A DNA stretch of 64,000 nt, taken from positions 163,501-227,500 of the forward strand of contig JAIQDT010003828.1 of NCBI GenBank assembly GCA_021521415.1, read 5' to 3'. Shown piece by piece: positions 56,745 through 64,000 of this stretch; within the stretch, counting starts at the first letter, position 1, and each line of letters begins with the position of its first letter. The notes below the pieces were generated by a model. It was not told where the DNA came from. It saw only the letters and a list, made by a program, of their open reading frames with translations, and did not search any database. The stretch is from Bidens hawaiensis. Taxonomy: Eukaryota > Streptophyta > Magnoliopsida > Asterales > Asteraceae. The position numbers were made by a program, and so were the translations under genes.

Positions 56745-57852
56745 TGTGACAACCCCATCTTAGGCCTGGGAGTATGACCAACAGTTGGTACCACATTTGA
56801 AAATAAATCAGAGTTATGTATTAAAAGCGGAAGTCTTGAAAACATGTGGATTAAAATATAATATTTACATATACAAAAGACGGGATTTAAAAGTTCCCAT
56901 TTAATATTTAATATTACTTGTTTTAGTTACAAAAACCACCATTCATTTAAGTTTAACAAAAAGATCCGAGCCATCGGATATCTTGAGCACTTCGTTTTTC
57001 AACCCCTAATCTTGGTTACCTGCAAAATGTTAGAAAATACGTCAGCAATGAATGCTGGTGAATATGCTAACGCACAAATATTTGCTTTTACTTAATCACC
57101 CCTAGAGACCACGTAAGTATCGGCCCATCTTGGCTTAGTAATAATCAAGTTATAACAACACAATTATAAACTCGAGTCTCTACACTAAATACCTCAGCAA
57201 ACACTGCAACGTTCGACTTAGTTACGTACCCGTATGTATACACATGGTCATTACTCCCCGCAGGTGAGCGTCACTATAACCAACTGTGGTGCGATGTGCC
57301 CACCACATTTTACCACATATTTAAGGATCCAGACAAACGTATACTACAGCCTGAGGGCTAGGCTTATATTCTTGTTTATAACGTTTTAGAGACACGTAGT
57401 ATCATGTAAAACCTTTTCATTTAACACATTGACTCGTTTTAAAGCAAGTTTATAAAGTTTGGGGCGTATTCACCTTTTTGATTTGGATCGGCTTCAAACA
57501 CCGTCCGAGGGTCTTTCCCGTTGCTATCTCGCACCTATAGTACGAGTATAACCTTTTGTTAGTCGGATATGTAATCCGGCTTAAGACCTTTAGTCTTTAT
57601 AATCATCAACTCGATTATTTATTCTTTTACTTTAAAACCTTTAGTTAAAAAAGTATTTTCTTTCTTTTTAAACCTTTAGTTTAAAATATATTTATTTCTT
57701 TCTTTTATAAGATAACCTATAGTTAATATTATTTTAAAACCCTACGTTTCTTCTTCTTTAAGAAACGTATACTTTTCTTTATTATTTAAGAATAGTTATT
57801 ATTACTTAAAAATATTCTATAACAAAGATTCATATAATATAATCACATTGAT

Positions 57853-57890
<38 letters not shown>

Positions 57891-58754
57891 TCATAATTCT
57901 ATCTTTTCTTTTCTTTGTTATATCTTCTTTTATTTATCGAGGTATTGAGTATAACCTCGAGTTAAGGTTTAAGCCTTTTATTTTATTCTTATTTTATTCG
58001 TGCATTATGCCTACCTTTGTCGGCTTTATGAAACCCTATTCAAACGAGCAGCACTTCGTCACCGCTTCTTATCTTCTTGATCAACACTTTCCCCTTGCCA
58101 CGCTTATCGAGACACCAACACTTATTCTCCCATCGGCACGCTTTACAAAATAGATCGTCGGAACGTCGGGATGGCAACACCTTCTTCGTTGGAACGTCGT
58201 CGGTATTGTGGCACGATTATCAAGGTATGGGCACGAAAATCAAGGAATCGGGGCACGAACTTCGAGGTAATCGAGGGTATGTATCTTAGGACTTAGAGAG
58301 ATACGCGATAGCCCGCACCTTGCTATTATTGAGGCGTGGAATGCAAGAACCCGCACCTTGCTATTTTTAGGCAAAACCATGGGCCCGTCGCGATACGCGA
58401 TAGCCCTTTGGCTCAGCCCGTCGCGTATCGCGACGTAGGCTTGGCCAGTCACTCTGTAGGTCTGCCACATGTCGTCACGTCGTGCCACGTGTTGACACGT
58501 GGCGAACGGTGTGCCACGTGATGGGACATCTGGCGAACGTTGTGCCACGTGTGGCCAAGTGGCATGCCACGCGTCTCGCTGTCAGACAACCCATCGCGAT
58601 ACGCGATGGGTTTGCCTTCTGATCCATCGCATATCGCGATGGGTCAGGAAAACCAGAATTTCATTTTCAACCCTAAGGTTTGGAATTTGACAGTTTTGGT
58701 CCCTTGACTTTGGAAACTTTGGTATTTTTGATCCGATATTTTCACGATTTTACA
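56745..58754 (-). repeat. Element C 5' LTR (right)
   Basis: It reads TGTGACAACCCC...GATTTTACA on the + strand. The TATA region, CCTATAAATAG in the other LTR, here reads CCTAAAAATAG (58370-58380 revcomp), so the promoter copy that would drive the element is mutated. CG-rich palindromes lie upstream: GTCGCGATACGCGA/TCGCGTATCGCGAC at 58387-58435, and two CCATCGC..GCGATGGG words at 58591-58645. A patch near 58300-58330 duplicates the CGCGATAGCCCGCACC(TTG) phrase. A (TA)n tract is at 57850-57890. Confidence 0.9.
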
Positions 58755-60313
58755 GAGCGAAAACACCCAACGACTTGCAAGGAGACAACTATAGCAAAAT
58801 TTTTGTTTCGCTCGTGGGGAAGTTACATTCTTCTTAAGCCTCGTTTTCGATTTATTTGAGTCCTTTCACATTGAGGACAATTTGAGAAGCAAGTGTGTGG
58901 AGGGGTTTACACTTGGCCAATACAAGTCTACAAAGCGAAAGTTTTGAACAAATGTTTCAAAATTATTCTTTTTTTAGCAATAAGAAATATTAGCATTTTA
59001 AATCTATATATATTTTTGACAAACCGTGAAACTAAGAAATAACGAGAAACATTAGAGCAAAATTAATTTACCTCAAAAGTGAAACATTATAAATATGGTT
59101 TGAAATATTGAGACTAACGTTATGCAAAATATGACATTTTCACCCAGTCCTTCCGTTTTGTGATAATTAAGCCTCTTGCTTATGTTAAGAAATTACTCAT
59201 ATATTGGATACTTTTGAGTCAATCAGATACTTCTTGCGAATTTAAACTTGGCTTGAGTATTCTATTCGAGATCAGATGAAATGTTGCATAAAAAGAAAGG
59301 TAATATGTTTCCAACAAACCTATAATTTCCAAAAACCACAACCAGAACCTATTCTTATCACAAGCAACCAAAACCCTACCCTACCACTTTACCCTTTTTA
59401 CAGGTATAATTCCTCAATGTTCTTTTAGCGACATACCCTAAAGAACTAGAATGCATTTTTTCGATTTCAATTTACTTTGCTGCCTACAATTAGCAAAACC
59501 TAGGCCACCTCTAGAAATTAGGGAGATAATCATTCTCTTTAGCAATGGGGTGAGGAAAAGGTGGAGCCAAGAGAAACAAAGGCCACCATTTTGTGGGATC
59601 TCCAGAAGCGCAATGAAAAGAAGAGCAAAAAGATACTAACTATGTTTGGGCTGCGGAAATTGGTCTCATGAAGAAAGATGCAGAGAAAGTCAAACCAATC
59701 CAAATAAAAACGATCCATTAGAGTTGGAAGTTATATTCAAAATAAGATTGTGGAAGAACTGATCCACATCTTGGATAAACCCGGTCTAGATGATATTACC
59801 TTAATAGAGTCATTAGGATTGAAAAATAAATAAAAACAAAATCTGCTGATTCACCACACTTTGAACAGAGAATTAGGAAAAAACTAGAAAAAGAAGACTT
59901 TGAAAAAGAAACTTGATTATTCGTACGTCTCTGAAAATACCCTTGACGAGAAACCTGACAAAACCTGTTACCCACACCAAAAACCTTTGGAAATATATTT
60001 TTTTAACGTATGCAGCATTTCACAAAATGGGTGGAGAATTGATCTCTCAACAAGCATATTTTTTGTAAGTCGTGCCTAAGGAATGTCTATACATACAACA
60101 TTACACGTATGTCCAAATATAAATTCGAGCATGTGTGAACATTACGAGCACATGACGTTTCGCATAAGATGAAATAATAAAAGCAAACCATAATTTTAAA
60201 TATCACTACATATACTAACATATTTTTCTCTTATGGATTGCCAGGACTTTCTAAAGTTTCTCGGGATAGTTAGCTATGGTTGAGGACAAGCAAGGTTCAA
60301 GTGTGGGAAGATT
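58755..60313 (+). other. Athila A 3' untranslated region with two polypurine-like tracts
   Basis: CACATTGAGGACAATTTG followed by AAGTGTGTGGAGGGG near 58868-58905 is the kind of sequence found just before Athila 3' LTRs. A second, TTGAGGACAAGCAAGG then CAAGTGTGGGAAGATTT (60280-60313), abuts the LTR start. The 1.4 kb between them has no recognisable gene; a short + strand ORF at 59451 has no motif. Confidence 0.6.
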
Positions 60314-60365
60314 TGTTGTATATAACTTTATACATCTTTTCAGCACAAAAATATCTCCAAAATAG
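60314..60365 (+). mobile_element. Athila A 3' LTR, first 52 bp
   Basis: TGTTGTATATAACTTTATAC... matches 3722-3773 at 48 of 52 positions. It is cut by element D, whose own LTR begins at 60366; AATAG (60361-60365) should be its target-site duplication, the partner of which lies outside the window. Confidence 0.8.
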
Positions 60366-62266
60366 TGTAACATTTCGGGTTATCGTTTCTTTCGTATTTG
60401 TAATCATTACCCGACCCGGGTTCGGGTTCGGATATTTTATCAATAAAGTTCCGTATTTTTTTAATATATTTATTTATTTCCTTTTATATAATTGATTATA
60501 ACTATGAGACTTGTACAAAATCAACCCCCAACCAACTTTAATTCACTTTTGAACCCAAAACCAAAGACAAGGGACCAACTGGCAATATAACAACATCTTT
60601 TTCCCTCTTTCCCCTCACCACCATCACCAGCCGCCGACATACCCCCGTCCATTGCTTATTCCTCAATTTTCGGAAAAATTGGCGTAATCAAACTATTAGC
60701 ATACCTTAATCGCATACTACCGACAATCTATACATGGTAATTGAATAACTAGGACAACTAATTGATTCGTAATCGCGATTATAACGAGCCGCAGCCTAGC
60801 CTCCCTTAAAAAACTATATAAACACAACCATAATTTAATTAAATCACACTCTACCATCCATACTACATTGCGACCTAAACCCCTAAGTCAATTATCCTAT
60901 ACGTTGCTGTTAAGATTGATTTCGCATTCAAGCTTTGAGCCGTAACCCTAAACGGCCGTTATCATTCAATTCGTTCCATTGTGGTAATCAAATTGTGCTT
61001 TATACTCGTTTTTAATTAAAAAAAACCAACTCAATTTGAATCAACTATAAACAAATTAAAATAATCCATATTTAGGGTTCATATTGATTTTGGGTGTTCT
61101 TTGGCATGTCTGTATATATGTTTCTGAGTTTGCTTCCTTTCACAAGTTATAGCACCCGCCCAATATCTGGTGCATGTTTGTTTAAAACCTTAGAACCAGA
61201 TAGGCGCGGGTTCAAGCCGCCCTGGACGCGGTTTTGATTTTATTATTTTTCTTTTAAAAACTACTTTTGTTATATATTAATACTATTTAATGTTAAACAA
61301 ATAAATACAATTTTTAACAATACCAAACCTTCTAACCCCGATATAATACACGATAAGCGTATTATTTTTTCAAGTCGCTTAACAAACAAAAGTTATTTTA
61401 ACTTTTCGTTATATATATATATATATATATATGTACATTACACCCTATTTATTTATTTACTTATCAACAAAATAAGAATTTTTATTTAATAAATGAAAAG
61501 TTTATTTCTTTATCAATAGTTTCTTATATATAACCATTTTTAACCAATTCTTATGGTCATTTTAATTATTTATAACTCAAAATCCTTTATAAACCGTCAT
61601 TTATATGAAAAAAATACTATAATAAAATCTTTTAGTCACTTATAATAATAAAAATAATAATAATAATAACAAAAATGACAATAACAAACCGAAATAATTA
61701 TGATAAATAATCTAATAGTATATTGATCAAACCTTGACTTAAAACTCAATTCGTTATAAGCCTTGTTAATACGTCGGTCACAGTTAATCAATTATCATAT
61801 TTTATAACTATGAATCCTTGTTCATGCATCTTGAGGAGTTTGACCGCTTCTATCCGAACTTTTCATTATTTCATCCCCACAAATCCACTCATTAAAGCTA
61901 AGTAATTCACATCCTCTTTTTACTATTTTAAATGTTGGGGGCGTTATGAGTTCACAATCAAACTTATTATAGATTTTCACTACGATTCCAACATATGGGG
62001 GGATTGAAATTGCTCGATTAGTTGATACGTGTGAATGTGATCATGTGTTTGCTTTTGTTGTGGTGGTTGGTATCTCATCCTCATTGTCATCCTCTTAGTA
62101 TGATCGTACGCCGTGGAAATAACTCATTATCAACATGATTCGGGTGAAAAGACAACTTTTACTTATTGTTATACTAGTTGTAGTGATTTACAATTATTGC
62201 ATGGAATTGTCTTTTTAAATATTATACATACACAAAAATGTGATTTACTTGCTCAACATTATGTTG

Positions 62267-62317
<51 letters not shown>

Positions 62318-62598
62318 CACGCATGACACATGTAGCTTTATTGGATGAATCAAGTATTGAAGTTTAGATGATACCTTAGGTTGCTATGATGAATGAAGAA
62401 CACATTTATTTTAAGTTATTTATGATTTGAATATTTGTTTGTAACAGCATTTCTTTTAAGAAGATGTTTGTGCTTTTAAAACTTGATATATGAATGAATA
62501 ATTTACATATTGACACGTGTATTTTACTTAGTGTCTTCTGAGATATGATACAATATTGTCGCGCACCAGCATGTTCCGCCGTAGGTTGGTGTGTGAAA
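60366..62598 (+). mobile_element. Gypsy element D, 5' LTR
   Basis: It starts TGTAACATTTCGGG and ends near GGTGTGTGAAA, just before the PBS; the usual terminal CA is altered, so the end is uncertain by a few bases. The 3' end GCATGTTCCGCCG is shared with the solo LTR at 53487-55677. It contains a tRNA-like block (61158-61240), and (AT)n tracts at 61408-61432 and 62270-62315. The short ORFs at 60280 and 62113 are not genes. Confidence 0.82.
61158..61240 (+). other. tRNA-like block in the element D LTR
   Basis: CCAATATCTGGTGCATG and, about 30 bp later, GCGCGGGTTCAAGCCG (B-box-like GGTTCAAGCC), then a T-rich run. Related to the block in solo LTR E at 30371-30450. No cloverleaf can be drawn, so it is not called as a tRNA. 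Confidence 0.5.
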
Positions 62599-62601
62599 GG
62601 T

Positions 62602-62614
62602 TGGTATTAGAGCC
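62602..62614 (+). other. Primer-binding site of element D
   Basis: TGGTATTAGAGCC, initiator-Met type, directly follows the LTR and fixes the + sense of element D. Confidence 0.85.
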
Positions 62615-63690
62615 GGAGGCTATAAGATAGGTGGTTAGATGTAACGACCTAGTAGCATGCTTAGGGTCCCTATACGTGTTCCTATATGTGCACCCTACTT
62701 GTTTTAATTTTTGTACATAGTTTAGTATATTTATATTGTTTATCATATACAATTGTACACAAAAGCACAAAATTATTCTGTGGCTATGCCTCACTATAAA
62801 AAAATTATTGTTTTTAAAAAATCTAGGACGATTTTTAATTTGGAAATTCCTTAAGGAATCCAACCTTTTTACTCCCCTCTCCTTTTGGATGTAGTAACTG
62901 TAAGAGGGACAAACTTGTTTACCAAACCATTGACACCAAGGCTTGCAAGCCTAAGGAAGTGCAATGCGCATAAATTTCAATCAACCGCGAGACCCGGTTT
63001 CCTTCCTGGAGTGTTCGGTAAGGGCGTGGAAATTATTAAGCCAAATCATATCACACCAAACGTACCCGAATCTACTACCCTCATTGTATCAAATGTGGTA
63101 ATGTGACGATCACACCCTTAAATTTATAACTGAATTCACGGTGATTCGTGGCTAAACTCGGTTTTTCCGTATTGTGTTTTGTTTAAACGGATGGATGAAG
63201 TATGTACAATGGGGTGGTTCCCGAACTACTTCAACCATCTACCTCAACACCCACTTCAAATTTGATTTTTGATTGATTTTGTATTTTTGGTGTTCGATAT
63301 TTTTCATTTGTTGGAAGGACCCATGGTGGTTCATGAAGCCCTAACCCACAAATGAACCCATGTATATCATTTTAAGATATGTTATTATTATATATATATA
63401 TATATATTTATATTTATTTTTCCGAAAACGTTAAAGATGATAAAATGTTATATAATCAAGTCTCGAAATTCTCAATCTTAACCACAATCACAACCTTAAA
63501 TTATTAATAAAATTCGCAACTATCAATTTATGCAAACTCATATATTTACAAAAACTACCCGAGCCTTATGAAAGTTTACACATTTTAACTTTGCAGTTTG
63601 ACTTCCCACCTCATCAACCGTAATCGTCGCACCGACAACTCTGGCCGTAGCATGTCATCCCGCATCGCTAAGGGAATCGTGGAACCCTCC
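62615..63690 (+). other. Element D leader
   Basis: No recognised gene. A + strand frame of 73 codons at 62885-63106 contains no known motif. CACTATAAAAAAATT near 62790 resembles the tip of a CACTA transposon, but no partner end was found. A (TA)n tract is near 63391-63410. Confidence 0.45.
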
Positions 63691-64000
63691 CGACAATCAT
63701 CTCTCAACTCCAAACTTTGAATGCCGCTGCCACCCTCGTGAATCAAAACCCAACTACTTGCTCCTTCAAGCAATTCACAAGTGCTAACCCAACCGGTTAC
63801 CTTGGAGCCGAGGGTGCTACCACCCTCCTCTAATGGTTTGAACACATGGAAAGTGTGTTTCTCCATTGTACTTGCCCGAAAGACAAAAAGAAAACCTACG
63901 CCTCGAGCGTCTTCAGATCGAGTGCCCTCACTTGGTGGAATGGTGAAAAGTACGCTCTTGGGGCTGAGGTTGCCATGGCTTTGCCGTGGGAAGACCTCAA
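63691..64000 (+). pseudogene. Element D gag, 5' part, cut by the window edge
   Basis: The + strand frame reads CSFKQFTSANPTGYLGAEGATTLL, a stop, then WFEHMESVFLHCTCPKDKKKTYASSVFRSSALTWWNGEK and ALPWEDL at the edge. These are the conserved gypsy gag steps (CxFKxF..NP..F.GxEG...LL.WFEKxExVF and SALTWWN). The stop between LL and WFE makes this copy defective. The opposite-strand ORF of 93 codons is a shadow. Confidence 0.8.

Larger units (their letters stand above)
35041..58754 (-). mobile_element. Gypsy element C, Tekay-like, with nested insertions
   Basis: Flanked by GAGCG on both sides. LTRs are 35041-37726 and 56745-58754, PBS at 56729-56742 and polypurine tract at 37727-37739; coding order on the minus strand is extra ORF, gag, protease, RT, RNase H, integrase, chromodomain-like tail. 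Removing the copia (41317-52005 plus TSD), the solo LTR (53487-55677) and the MITE (35349-36111) leaves about 10 kb. The gag-pol is broken by stops. Different LTR sequence separates it from the element at 15206-24532. Confidence 0.92.

Noticed and set aside
62790..62805. CACTA transposon end (CACTATAAAAAAATT)
   Set aside because: No inverted partner end or 3-bp duplication was found, and the motif is short.
63585..63866. 93-codon minus-strand ORF
   Set aside because: Antisense shadow of the element D gag, which reads correctly on the + strand.

Overview
The window is plant nuclear DNA made almost entirely of nested LTR retrotransposons plus a few small DNA transposons. No intact host gene, tRNA, rRNA or CRISPR array was found. 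The evidence is Athila, Tekay-like chromovirus and Ty1/copia coding regions, primer-binding sites matching plant tRNA-Asp and initiator-Met, Mutator and hAT elements, and one pentatricopeptide-repeat relic. A repeat-rich eudicot is likely; the species cannot be fixed from sequence alone. All lineage calls come from motifs read by eye.

Layout. Positions 1-3721 are old intergenic DNA with a small tandem repeat, a PPR relic and a hAT-like MITE. From 3722 to beyond the right edge most of the window can be read as one Athila element on the + strand ('Athila A'): 5' LTR 3722-5840, tRNA-Asp PBS 5847, gag/protease 6066-10959, an integrase remnant 32926-33960, a 3' ORF 34259-34733, a 3' leader 58755-60313, and the first 52 bp of the 3' LTR at 60314-60365. 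Into it, or beside it, have gone: a Tekay-type solo LTR (6524-8746, TSD CTTGA); a one-ended LTR fragment (10960-12517) carrying a 1.5-kb Mutator-like element (12518-14013, 9-bp TSD); a hAT element (14122-14872, 8-bp TSD); a complete Tekay-type chromovirus on the minus strand (15206-24532, TSD GACCA); a second, inverted Athila ('Athila B', about 24990-32750, minus) holding its own solo LTR (28973-31262, TSD GCTTT); a large minus-strand Ty3/gypsy element 'C' (35041-58754, TSD GAGCG); and the 5' part of gypsy element 'D' (+, 60366 to beyond 64000).

Element C is itself a nest. A hAT MITE sits in its left LTR (35349-36111, TSD GCAACGAA). A complete Ty1/copia element (41317-52005, TSD GTGGC) splits its gag zinc knuckle, and that copia carries a Tekay solo LTR (46079-48360, TSD CGATA). 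A further solo LTR (53487-55677, TSD GTC[G/A]C) splits an unusual ORF lying between C's PBS and its gag. The order of insertion is fixed by the target-site duplications.

All coding regions carry stops or frameshifts, so no element looks autonomous. The most interesting signals are non-coding. (1) A module of paired CACGG-type palindromes ends about 20-40 bp before a TATA box; it occurs in the Athila LTR, before two Athila 3' ORFs and directly before one Athila gag. (2) A chain of hairpins in the Tekay LTR leader includes a compensatory base-pair change. (3) Five tandem bipartite hairpins lie in each copia LTR. (4) A Mutator element is built as a long dyad around a CATTGTGT higher-order repeat. 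(5) CG-rich palindromes sit beside the TATA box of element C. (6) An extra acidic/proline-rich ORF lies upstream of gag in element C.
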